Positions 15,574-22,124 of a stretch of 29,740 nucleotides of DNA are shown piece by piece. The DNA is taken from the NCBI GenBank assembly GCA_964593895.1, contig CAZQKL010000010.1, positions 1-29,740 of the forward strand. Reading direction: 5' to 3'. The DNA comes from CAZQKL01 sp964593895 [NCBI: uncultured bacterium]. Its GTDB lineage: Bacteria; DYJV01. A program made the translations under genes and the position numbers. How positions within the stretch are numbered: the first letter of the stretch is position 1; each line of letters starts with the position of its first letter. A model generated the notes under the pieces. That model worked only from the letters and a program-made list of their open reading frames with translations, made no database searches and had not been told where the DNA came from.

Positions 15574-15574
15574 T
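15555..15574. promoter_or_regulatory. Perfect inverted repeat across the porin promoter (candidate operator)
   Basis: Arms AATATTAG (15555-15562) and CTAATATT (15567-15574) are perfect complements with a TCTG loop. The right arm contains the -10 box. It is followed by A rather than T residues, so it is not a plus-strand terminator for queH. It could act as a repressor site; this is inference. Confidence 0.4.
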
Positions 15575-15619
15575 AAAAAAAATTAATTGAAAAATGAAAA
15601 GAGGTTTAATGAAAATGAG

Positions 15620-15628
15620 AGGAGGTGA
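15620..15628 (+). promoter_or_regulatory. Isolated perfect Shine-Dalgarno sequence in porin leader
   Basis: AGGAGGTGA is fully complementary to the usual 3' end of 16S rRNA, but no ATG, GTG or TTG lies at working distance after it. The real ribosome-binding site of the porin is a second one, AAGGAGGG at 15681-15688. It resembles the ribosome-stalling mRNA stabilisers known from some Bacillus leaders. Confidence 0.5.
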
Positions 15629-15696
15629 GAAAAATTTAAAAAAATTTTATAAATTTTCCAAAAAATTAAAAAAAATTAAAAAGGAGGGAATGAAAG

Positions 15697-17202
15697 ATGA
15701 AAAAGTGGATTTATTTGTTAGCACTAGTTTTTGTATTGGCAATTCCATTTAGCTTAAATGCTGGAATGGGTTATGTAAGTGCAAAATCTAACGATGTAGA
15801 CATTAAATTATTTGGTTCAGAAGAATTTCAACCAACATTTATTTACAATGCTGATTTTTACAATGATGGTGAAGTTGCTGACTGGATTGGAAGAGAAGAT
15901 GGACATGAGGGTCAATTTAACATTAGAAACCAGTTCAGGATGGGATGGTTAATTCTTGGTAACAAATGGAAAGGTATGTTCATTTTAGAAGATGATGTTA
16001 ATGCTACAAAGACAAACATTGATAGAGATTTTAATGACAACAAAGGTCATGGTTCAAATGAATTTGGTCTTGAAAAATTAGATTTTGAATACATGTTTAA
16101 TAAGTATTTTACATTGGAAATGGGTTGGCATAATAGAACACTTGATGTTAAAACAGGTGGTTTAGTTTATACTGATGACCATCCATTTTTTGGATTTAAA
16201 GGTGCAGGCAAAAACTGGAAATATGAAATTATGGCTCTTTTTATAAGAAATGATGGCTATACATCTGGAAGACACATTAGACCAGGAGCACACTTTTCAG
16301 GTCATCAAGATGATTTAATTGCTTATACAGCTAAATTATACTACACATTTGGTACATCATTAGGAAAATTAACAGTTGCTCCATTTTTTGCAGCTCAAGA
16401 TAATCAAATTGCAAGAGCTCAAAGCTACTATTTTGGATTGGAACTTTTTGGAAAACTTGGAATTGTTGTTCCAAGATTTGAAATTGTATATGTAACAGGA
16501 ACTCAGGATGGTTATACAGAATATAAAAATGGAGCAGTTTACAAAACTGATGAAGATGCTAATATAGATGCATGGGCTGGATACCTTTCATTTGAATTTG
16601 ATGTAAACAAAGCATTTAAACCATACATTGGTGGATGGTACATTCAAGGTGATGATGATGCAGATGATGATGATATTCATAACTTCCAAGGAATTACAGA
16701 AATTCAAAAATTTACACCAACTTTTGGTTTAGGTTATGGTGATTCCTTTACAGATACAAACTTACATACAGGAACAGTTCTTTATACATTTAACCCAGTA
16801 TTACTTGGTATAACAAAGAAAATACCTCTTGGATATGGTGAAATTGGTGGTGCTGGTAAATCATTTCAACCAGGAATTTGGTGGATTGGTCTTGGATTCA
16901 AAGGTGATTTAAGTGATGTTGTTTACAAAGGATTGACATATCAATTACAAGGTTTCTACTGTGAATATGAAAATACAGGTGCATTAGAAGATTTCTTCGG
17001 TGCTTCAATTGATGAAGAAATGGGCTGGGGAGTTGCACTAAAATTAAAACTTGCTCTTAATAAACACTTCTCAATTGAAAATGTAACAAATGTTTTTGAC
17101 CCAGGAGATGGAGTAAAAGACCTCAATAGATTACAATTCGGATTAAAAGGTGCTGATGATACAATGGTTACATCAACATTTAATTTTAAATGGGCTTGGT
17201 AA
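15697..17202 (+). CDS. Outer-membrane beta-barrel (porin-like) protein
   Basis: Probable outer-membrane channel or structural porin; the family is not recognised. A Sec signal peptide is clear (MKKWIYLLALVFVLAIPFSLNA, cleavage after about residue 22). The mature 479 residues alternate hydrophobic/aromatic and polar residues in short stretches typical of b-barrel strands, with Gly/Asp/Asn-rich turns. The protein ends in an aromatic residue (FNFKWAW), the usual barrel-assembly signal. An Asp-rich loop near residue 322-330 (DDDADDDD) could bind Ca. Only one cysteine is seen. AAGGAGGG lies eight bases before the ATG. It has its own promoter, long leader and strong terminator, consistent with a highly expressed single gene. 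Confidence 0.82.
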   Translation: MKKWIYLLALVFVLAIPFSLNAGMGYVSAKSNDVDIKLFGSEEFQPTFIYNADFYNDGEVADWIGREDGHEGQFNIRNQFRMGWLILGNKWKGMFILEDDVNATKTNIDRDFNDNKGHGSNEFGLEKLDFEYMFNKYFTLEMGWHNRTLDVKTGGLVYTDDHPFFGFKGAGKNWKYEIMALFIRNDGYTSGRHIRPGAHFSGHQDDLIAYTAKLYYTFGTSLGKLTVAPFFAAQDNQIARAQSYYFGLELFGKLGIVVPRFEIVYVTGTQDGYTEYKNGAVYKTDEDANIDAWAGYLSFEFDVNKAFKPYIGGWYIQGDDDADDDDIHNFQGITEIQKFTPTFGLGYGDSFTDTNLHTGTVLYTFNPVLLGITKKIPLGYGEIGGAGKSFQPGIWWIGLGFKGDLSDVVYKGLTYQLQGFYCEYENTGALEDFFGASIDEEMGWGVALKLKLALNKHFSIENVTNVFDPGDGVKDLNRLQFGLKGADDTMVTSTFNFKWAW

Positions 17203-17228
17203 TAATTTAAATTTAATTTAATGATTTT

Positions 17229-17257
17229 AAAAAGCGGGGTTTATCCCCGCTTTTTTA
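17229..17257 (+). terminator. Rho-independent terminator of the porin gene
   Basis: A-rich upstream flank, stem GCGGGG (17234-17239) with CCCCGC (17245-17250), a TTTAT loop and a six-T tract. The A run and T run extend the stem. It lies 27 bases after the porin stop and is the most G+C-rich non-RNA element nearby. Confidence 0.95.
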
Positions 17258-17263
17258 TTTTAT

Positions 17264-17292
17264 TTGACAAAAAAATTTTTTTATCATAAATT
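17264..17292 (+). promoter_or_regulatory. Promoter of the 65-residue ORF, predicted leaderless
   Basis: -35 TTGACA (17264-17269), 17-base spacer, -10 TAAATT (17287-17292). Seven bases past the -10 is 17299, the A of the ATG. It begins right after the porin terminator. There is no Shine-Dalgarno sequence. Confidence 0.6.
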
Positions 17293-17298
17293 AAAAAC

Positions 17299-17496
17299 AT
17301 GCCTTTTAGCACAAAGATTTTTAAGTTAATAAACAGAGTAGATGAACCTTTAAGAGAAATTCTAATCTCCATTCTTGATGAAATTGAAAAACAAAGGGAA
17401 GAAACTGTTACATATCAAGCTTCTCCACCTGTGAGAGAATATGTGAAAGATAAAAATATTCCATTGTATTTTTCATATCAATTTAGATTGAGCTGA
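17299..17496 (+). CDS. Small hypothetical protein (65 residues)
   Basis: The function is not recognised. Residues 1-37 are a well-formed amphipathic/charged helical segment (KIFKLINRVDEPLREILI, then LDEIEKQREETVT). This resembles, from memory, the N-terminus of longer coiled-coil hypothetical proteins in anaerobes. The remaining 28 residues (from YQASPP) look unrelated and short. It may therefore be a small independent gene or the truncated head of a longer one. Support for expression comes from a consensus promoter whose predicted +1 coincides with the ATG. Its last 14 bases overlap the convergent pyrC. Confidence 0.5.
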   Translation: MPFSTKIFKLINRVDEPLREILISILDEIEKQREETVTYQASPPVREYVKDKNIPLYFSYQFRLS

Positions 17497-18766
17497 AAAC
17501 TATTTCTCCTTTTGAAATAGTCATTACAGGCCAGCCTTTATATTTTTTCCCAATAAATGGAGAGTTTTTACTTTTTGATTTTATTTCTTCTTTTGTATAA
17601 ATTTTTTCAAGATTTAAATCTAAAATTGTGATATCCGCCTTTGCTCCAATTTCAATTTCATCTTTCTTTATATTTAAAATTTTTGCTGGTTCAACTGTTA
17701 GTTTTGAAATAAGTTTTTTTAAAGTTAACTTGTTTTCTAAAACAAGTTGATAACAAACAGTAAAAGCTGTTTCAAAACCAATCATTCCATAGGGTGCAAA
17801 TTCAAATTCAACTAATTTTTCATCTTCAGAATGAGGTGCATGATCTGTTGCAATGCAATCAATGAGGTCATTATTTAATCCCTTAATTAATTCATTTTTA
17901 TCTTTTTCAGTTCCAAGTGGAGGATTAACTTTAAAATTTGTATTGTATTCACTTTCATAAACATCTTTATCAGTTAATGTAAGATGATGAGGAGTTACTT
18001 CACAGGTTATATTCAATCCTTTATTTTTAAAAAAATTAATAATTTCAAGTGTTCCATATGAACTAATATGACATATATGGATTTTTGCTTCAGTATATTC
18101 AGCAATTTTTAAATTTCTAAAAACATTAATTTCTTCTGAAATTGAAGGAGTACCCATTATACCAGCTTTTGTGGAATATTCTCCCTCCCTCATGAAACCA
18201 TACGATAAATTATTATCCTCACAATGACATAATAGTGGAACATTAAAAAATTTTGAATATTCGCAGGCAATTTTAAATAGATATGAATCTTGAATATCTT
18301 TCCCATCTTCTGAAAATGCTTTTACTCCTGCTTCAATAAGATGTCCAAATTCTGTTAAATTTTCCCCATTTTGAGATTTTGATATTGAAGCAATTGGATA
18401 TATGTTTATTTTAGTTTGTTTTGCTTTTTCATAAATATATTTTACCACTTCTTCATTATCAATAACTGGATTTGTATTTGGCATACAACATATATCAGTG
18501 AATCCACCCTTTTTTGCAGATTCACTTCCACTAATTATATCTTCTTTATATTCAAATCCTGGGTCTCTTAAATGGGAATGAATATCAACAAATGATGGGC
18601 ATGCAACTTTTCCTTTTAAATCTAAAATTTTAAAATCTTTATATTCAGGTTTAAATTGATTAGATGGAAAAATATCAATAATTTTGCCTTTTTTTATAAC
18701 AATGTCAAATATTCCATTGAAATCTTTTTTAGGATTAATAATTTCAAGATTTTTAAGAATTATCAT
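17483..18766 (-). CDS. pyrC: Dihydroorotase PyrC (class I)
   Basis: Zinc amidohydrolase that cyclises carbamoyl-aspartate to dihydroorotate in pyrimidine synthesis. Motifs: DIHSHLRDPGFEYKED (metal His pair and substrate Arg, about 61-76), GGFTDICCMPNTNPV (about 88-102), CHCEDN (metal His), ICHISS, EVTPHHL (metal His) and IATDHAPH (catalytic Asp). At 427 residues it is the long class I type that often associates with aspartate transcarbamoylase. Its ATG lies 14 bases inside the end of pyrB, supporting coupled expression. Confidence 0.97.
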   Translation of the reverse strand: MIILKNLEIINPKKDFNGIFDIVIKKGKIIDIFPSNQFKPEYKDFKILDLKGKVACPSFVDIHSHLRDPGFEYKEDIISGSESAKKGGFTDICCMPNTNPVIDNEEVVKYIYEKAKQTKINIYPIASISKSQNGENLTEFGHLIEAGVKAFSEDGKDIQDSYLFKIACEYSKFFNVPLLCHCEDNNLSYGFMREGEYSTKAGIMGTPSISEEINVFRNLKIAEYTEAKIHICHISSYGTLEIINFFKNKGLNITCEVTPHHLTLTDKDVYESEYNTNFKVNPPLGTEKDKNELIKGLNNDLIDCIATDHAPHSEDEKLVEFEFAPYGMIGFETAFTVCYQLVLENKLTLKKLISKLTVEPAKILNIKKDEIEIGAKADITILDLNLEKIYTKEEIKSKSKNSPFIGKKYKGWPVMTISKGEIVFSSI

Positions 18767-19703
18767 CTGTTAATCCTCTTGAAGCTGTTAATAAAAATAG
18801 AATTGCCATTCTAATTGCAATTCCATTTTCAACTTGTTCTAAAATAACACTTTTATTTGAATCTGCAACTTTTGAATCTATTTCCACTCCTCTATTCATG
18901 GGACCTGGATGCATTATTATTGCATCATCATTTAGATATTTTAGATATTTGTATGAAAAACCAAAAAATTTTGCATATTCTCTAATTGATGGAAATATTC
19001 TCTTTTTCTGTCTTTCAAGTTGTATTCTTAACATCATGACAACATCAGCTTTTTCCAATTCTTTTTTGAAAATATTAAAAGAAACTATTGGCTTTACATT
19101 TAATTTAACAATATCTTTTGGTATCATCATTGGTGGTCCAAAGACTTTTACATTTGCTCCAAGTTTTGTTAAAAGATAAATATTAGAACGAGCAACTCTA
19201 CTATGAAGAATATCACCAATTATTATTACATTTAAATTTTCTATTTTTCCCTTATGTTCAATTATTGTAAAAGCATCTAATAACGCTTGAGTTGGATGTT
19301 CATTAATCCCATCGCCAGCATTTATCACTGAACAAGATAAAAATTTTGATGCAAATTTTACTGCACCACTTACTGGATGCCTTATTATTACAATATCGGT
19401 TTTTAATGCTTCAATATTTTTTAAAGTGTCAAGAAATGTTTCACCTTTTTTCACACTGCTTGTTGCAGAGGAAAAATTTAAAGTATCTGCACTTAGTCTT
19501 TTAGCTGCTATTTCAAAAGACAATCTTGTTCTCGTGCTTGGTTCATAAAAACATGTGACTATTGTTTTTCCTCTTAATGTTGGAACTTTTTTTATAGGTC
19601 TTTGATTAATTTCTTTAAAAGATTTTGCCTGTTCAATAATATGATAAATTTCATCTTCTTTTAATTCCCTAATACTTACCAAATCTTTTTTATTAAACAT
19701 CAT
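18753..19703 (-). CDS. pyrB: Aspartate carbamoyltransferase catalytic subunit PyrB
   Basis: Transfers the carbamoyl group from carbamoyl phosphate to aspartate, the first committed pyrimidine step. Carbamoyl-phosphate-binding FYEPSTRTRLSFEIAAKRL (about 52-70), SVKKGETFLDTL (about 82-93) and NEHPTQALLDAFTI (about 133-146) are all visible, and HPGPMNRGVEID near the end is the aspartate-side loop. At 316 residues it matches PyrR-linked, PyrI-independent enzymes. No pyrI is seen here. The start overlaps the pyrR stop by four bases. Confidence 0.97.
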   Translation of the reverse strand: MMFNKKDLVSIRELKEDEIYHIIEQAKSFKEINQRPIKKVPTLRGKTIVTCFYEPSTRTRLSFEIAAKRLSADTLNFSSATSSVKKGETFLDTLKNIEALKTDIVIIRHPVSGAVKFASKFLSCSVINAGDGINEHPTQALLDAFTIIEHKGKIENLNVIIIGDILHSRVARSNIYLLTKLGANVKVFGPPMMIPKDIVKLNVKPIVSFNIFKKELEKADVVMMLRIQLERQKKRIFPSIREYAKFFGFSYKYLKYLNDDAIIMHPGPMNRGVEIDSKVADSNKSVILEQVENGIAIRMAILFLLTASRGLTDDNS

Positions 19704-20239
19704 AGTTTAGTATTTTGGCTTATATATATTTCATCTGAACCATCATATTCTTTAACTTTAACATGAATTCTTTCTTTTTTTGAAGTTTGAATTTTTTTAC
19801 CAACAAAGTCAGGCTGGATTGGTAATTCTCTATGACCTCTATCAACTAAAACGCAAAGTTGTATTGATTTTGGCCTTCCTATATCCATTATTGCATCTAT
19901 TGCAGCTCTAACTGTTCTGCCAGTATAGATTACATCATCAACAAGAATAATGTTTTTATTATCAATAGGGAAGTTAATTTCTGTGCTTTTAACTTCAGGA
20001 TAATGAGTGCTAATGGATAAATCATCTCTATAAAGTGTAATATCAAGAATTCCTCTTGGCACATTTACCTTGAACTTTTCATTAAATATTTTTTTTAATC
20101 TATCAGCAATGTAAACTCCACGAGTTCTTATACCCACAAGAGCAGTATTTTCAAGCCCTTTATTTTTTTCTACAATTTCAGCGCACAATCTCTCATATAT
20201 CCATTTTAATTCGTCTGAATTTACAATTAATTTCACCAT
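19700..20239 (-). CDS. pyrR: PyrR bifunctional pyr regulator / uracil phosphoribosyltransferase
   Basis: PRTase-fold protein that in many bacteria binds pyr mRNA with UMP and also makes UMP from uracil. The PRPP-binding loop IILVDDVIYTGRTVRAAIDA is complete. GIRTRGVYIADRL and LCVLVDRGHRELPIQPDFVGK are PyrR hallmarks. The longest frame begins at 20272, but its first 11 residues read through the promoter and do not match the family. The ATG at 20239 gives MVKLIVNSDELKW and 179 residues, the normal size. The -10 TATAAT sits four bases before this ATG, so the mRNA should have essentially no leader, and the gene also overlaps pyrB. There is therefore no room for the classic leader attenuator. Confidence 0.93.
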   Translation of the reverse strand: MVKLIVNSDELKWIYERLCAEIVEKNKGLENTALVGIRTRGVYIADRLKKIFNEKFKVNVPRGILDITLYRDDLSISTHYPEVKSTEINFPIDNKNIILVDDVIYTGRTVRAAIDAIMDIGRPKSIQLCVLVDRGHRELPIQPDFVGKKIQTSKKERIHVKVKEYDGSDEIYISQNTKL

Positions 20240-20243
20240 AAAA

Positions 20244-20272
20244 ATTATACCAACAAGTGAAAATATTTTCAA
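20244..20272 (-). promoter_or_regulatory. pyrRBC promoter, leaderless or nearly so
   Basis: Minus strand: -35 TTGAAA (20267-20272), 17-base spacer, perfect -10 TATAAT (20244-20249). Standard spacing puts +1 on 20237, two bases inside the ATG of pyrR (20239). A slightly upstream +1 would fall on the A. There is no Shine-Dalgarno sequence. Confidence 0.7.
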
Positions 20273-20280
20273 CTAATTTA

Positions 20281-20309
20281 TTGACAATTTACTAAAATTT
20301 AATTATTTT
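20281..20309 (+). promoter_or_regulatory. gatC promoter
   Basis: -35 TTGACA (20281-20286), 17-base spacer, -10 TATTTT (20304-20309). Predicted +1 near 20316 leaves a 15-base leader containing AAAGGAG before the ATG at 20331. It is divergent from the pyrRBC promoter and probably also drives tmRNA. Confidence 0.6.
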
Positions 20310-20330
20310 TACTAATGAAAGGAGTTTGAG

Positions 20331-20612
20331 ATGTTGACAGAAAATGATGTAAAATATGTTGCAAATCTTGCAAGACTTGAATTAAAAGAGGAAGAGGTTA
20401 ATAAATTTGCAAATCAGTTAAGTGAAATTTTAAAGTATATTGAAAAATTAAATGAAGTTGATACAGAAAATATTGAGCCAATGGCTCATGCAGTTGAAAT
20501 TGAAACTCCAATGAGAGATGATATTGTGAAAAATGCAAATGGAAAAGAATCTGCTCTTTTAAATGCTCCTGAAAAAGAGGGAGATTATTTTAAGGTTCCT
20601 AAAGTAATATAA
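20331..20612 (+). CDS. gatC: Aspartyl/glutamyl-tRNA amidotransferase subunit C
   Basis: Small linker subunit of the GatCAB transamidase that converts Glu-tRNA(Gln) or Asp-tRNA(Asn) to the amide form. The 93-residue sequence shows the family pattern: VKYVANLARLELKEEEVNKF, then QLSEILKYIEKLNEVDTENIEPMAH and MRDD before a Lys-rich end. AAAGGAG lies upstream at good distance. gatA and gatB are not in the window, so the operon is split. tRNA-Asn lies about 1.3 kb away. The tmRNA gene begins two bases after the stop codon. Confidence 0.95.
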   Translation: MLTENDVKYVANLARLELKEEEVNKFANQLSEILKYIEKLNEVDTENIEPMAHAVEIETPMRDDIVKNANGKESALLNAPEKEGDYFKVPKVI

Positions 20613-20614
20613 AT

Positions 20615-20961
20615 GGGGGCGACTGGTTTCGACGGGATTGGGCAGGAATAAAAGCTGCATGCAGAGGTGCTGGAACCTCTTAAAACACCAGCAAAAAAAT
20701 AAATGGAAACGAAGAATTAGCTCTCGCTGCTTAGTATAGCAGCGCGTCCCTTTATCTGACCCCTGCTAAGATAAAGGGGCGACAGATTAGCAGGGCTGAA
20801 CTAACGGTTGGCTCCACGCCGTTAGTTCAGTATGAAGGTGGAGCTATCCGTTGAGAATCCTGCCCATGGGAGGCTCAACGGAGAAACGAAAACATGGGCT
20901 AAGCATGTAGAAGCTTTTATTCCTGTAATCCCGGACGTGGGTTCGAGTCCCACCGCCTCCA
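20615..20961 (+). ncRNA. ssrA: Transfer-messenger RNA (tmRNA, one-piece)
   Basis: Rescues ribosomes stalled on broken mRNA. The tRNA-like ends pair: GGGGGCG (20615-20621) with CGCCTCC (20954-20960). The T-arm GTGGG-TTCGAGT-CCCAC precedes the 3' end, and the D-region reads GACTGGTTTCGACGGG. CCA is not encoded. The tag frame ends with GAA TTA GCT CTC GCT GCT TAG (stop 20732-20734), giving a tag close to (A)KKINGNEELALAA; the resume codon is uncertain. Four pseudoknots can be drawn: pk1 (20664-20692), pk2 (20747-20795, CCCTGCTA with TAGCAGGG), pk3 (about 20797-20845, GCTCCAC with GTGGAGC) and pk4 (about 20848-20899, GCCCATG with CATGGGC). No terminator follows; the next convergent gene ends one base away. 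Confidence 0.97.
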
Positions 20962-20962
20962 C

Positions 20963-21460
20963 TCAAAGTTTTATTTTGACATATTTTTCAAGTAGAATTG
21001 AACTTATTATCACAAGAGGAATTGAGATAATTAATCTTATGAGTGAAAATTTTATTCCCATAAATGTTGCTTCAAAAATTGTCATTGGAATTCTGCATAT
21101 TGCTGAAGCACCAATATAGGTAAAGATTACACTTAATTTAGCTCCTTTTTCATAAAGAGCAGATGCAACAGGAAAAGCAACATAAAGCCCGCCAACAGTA
21201 GTAGAAGCTAACAAAATAGCAAAAATATATCCTTTTATCCCAGATTCTTTTCCAAAATGTTTTTCTATTGTTTCCCTTTTTACCCATACTTCAAATAATC
21301 CAATTAGAATAAACGCACAAGGCAAAATTTTTAGCATATCCAGTAGAAATTGGATAAAATTTTTTCCAATTTTAATTCCACAAGAAAAATTAAAAAAATA
21401 AGATAAAATTATAAAAGCAATGTAACATCCAATAATGAGAAGCTTTTTTGGTTCTTTCAT
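20963..21460 (-). CDS. Half-size permease, C-terminal partner (DUF318/ArsP-like)
   Basis: A 165-residue membrane protein with about five hydrophobic helices. It resembles one repeat of the DUF318 (YraQ/ArsP-like) permease family: LPCAFILIGLFEVWV, the loop KHFGKESGIKGY, then TTVGGLYVAFPVASALYEKGA and GASAICRIPMTIFEATFMG. A similar order of motifs is seen in the neighbouring gene, so the two probably form a heterodimer equal to one full-length permease. The substrate is unknown. Its start overlaps the preceding half-gene by four bases, and its stop lies one base from the 3' end of tmRNA. Confidence 0.8.
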   Translation of the reverse strand: MKEPKKLLIIGCYIAFIILSYFFNFSCGIKIGKNFIQFLLDMLKILPCAFILIGLFEVWVKRETIEKHFGKESGIKGYIFAILLASTTVGGLYVAFPVASALYEKGAKLSVIFTYIGASAICRIPMTIFEATFMGIKFSLIRLIISIPLVIISSILLEKYVKIKL

Positions 21461-21942
21461 AATGAAATTTCTCCAAAAGCGATTCCAGTAACAATTGCAA
21501 CAATTATCGCAATAATAAAACTTATTAAATTCCTTAAAATTGTAACTTTTTTCCCGAAGTAAGATTTTTCAACTGGATAAGTAACAATTCCAACCATCAT
21601 AAGTGTTGTAGAAAAGGCAGATAATACCATATAAGGAACTCCTTTTTTTAGAAGAAGTCCACATAATGGATATGCAATAAAACCTGGCATAAATGTTATT
21701 GAACCGAAAAAAGAAGCAATTGCCATTGCATAATATTTATGAGTAGTGCCAAGATAGTGTGATATTACTTTTTCTGGAATAAAATATAAAATTATTGAAA
21801 CAAGAATTAACATGATTAAAAAAGCTGGAAGAATGTTTAAAAATTTTTTCAGAGAAATTTTTAATGCCTTTTTTGTTTTTTGAGGACTTTTTAAAAGAGA
21901 AAGTATAATTGAAATGAATGTAAAAATATAAAGATACGACAT
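21457..21942 (-). CDS. Half-size permease, N-terminal partner (DUF318/ArsP-like)
   Basis: A 161-residue membrane protein with about five hydrophobic segments. The repeat contains LPAFLIMLILVSIILYFIP, a HYLGTTHKYYAM loop (the counterpart of KHFGKESGIKGY in the partner), then GSITFMPGFIAYPLCGLLLKKGV and a closing TTLMMVGIVTYPVEKSYFGKK. An upstream frame reaches 22002 only by translating the tRNA gene, so I take the ATG at 21942. This ATG is 11 bases after the mature tRNA-Asn 3' end, with no Shine-Dalgarno sequence. The mRNA is therefore probably liberated by tRNA 3' processing. Confidence 0.8.
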   Translation of the reverse strand: MSYLYIFTFISIILSLLKSPQKTKKALKISLKKFLNILPAFLIMLILVSIILYFIPEKVISHYLGTTHKYYAMAIASFFGSITFMPGFIAYPLCGLLLKKGVPYMVLSAFSTTLMMVGIVTYPVEKSYFGKKVTILRNLISFIIAIIVAIVTGIAFGEISL

Positions 21943-21953
21943 TTTAAACAAAA

Positions 21954-22029
21954 TGGCTCCCCAGGCCGGACTCGAACCAGCGACCCAGTGGTTAACAGCC
22001 ACTTGCTCTACCGACTGAGCTACTGGGGA
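21954..22029 (-). tRNA. tRNA-Asn (anticodon GTT)
   Basis: Minus strand, 76 bases, with CCA encoded (21954-21956). The acceptor pairs TCCCCAG with CTGGGGA, discriminator G. The D-arm reads GCTCAGTCGGTAGAGC and the anticodon stem AGTGG/CCACT with loop CTGTTAA, giving anticodon GTT. The T-arm reads GCTGG-TTCGAGT-CCGGC. A strong promoter lies directly upstream and two permease genes follow with no terminator. Confidence 0.97.
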
Positions 22030-22045
22030 GCAACAAGCTTCAACT

Positions 22046-22074
22046 ATAATATAGGATTTTTTCTATTTTGTCAA
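22046..22074 (-). promoter_or_regulatory. tRNA-Asn promoter
   Basis: Minus strand: -35 TTGACA (22069-22074), 17-base spacer, -10 TATTAT (22046-22051). Predicted +1 near 22039, about ten bases before the mature 5' end of the tRNA. It probably also drives the two permease genes. Confidence 0.75.
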
Positions 22075-22089
22075 TACTAAAATTGAATA

Positions 22090-22118
22090 TTGAATTAATC
22101 TAATTATTGGTGTATGAA
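22090..22118 (+). promoter_or_regulatory. pyrF promoter, weak match, predicted leaderless
   Basis: -35 TTGAAT (22090-22095), 17-base spacer, -10 TATGAA (22113-22118). Seven bases past the -10 is 22125, the A of the chosen pyrF ATG. The -10 is a poor match, so this is less certain than the other promoters. Confidence 0.4.
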
Positions 22119-22124
22119 ATTTTT

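Noticed and set aside
15609-15752. 47-residue Lys-rich leader ORF overlapping the porin start in another frame
   Set aside because: It is a by-product of the A-rich leader; its upstream GAGG is too close to the ATG and the C-terminal half is out-of-frame porin sequence. Ribosome profiling could reopen it.
20605-20610. TAATAT as a dedicated tmRNA promoter -10
   Set aside because: No acceptable -35 lies 15-18 bases upstream, so I did not list it as a feature, though it stays possible.
20832-21119. 95-residue plus-strand ORF covering the 3' half of tmRNA
   Set aside because: It is a translation of structured tmRNA and the antisense of the permease gene; no ribosome-binding site or family resemblance.
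21943-22002. N-terminal extension of the first permease half (starts MAVNHWVAGSSP)
   Set aside because: These residues come from translating the tRNA-Asn gene antisense to nothing but its own RNA sequence; the ATG at 21942 starts a normal membrane protein.
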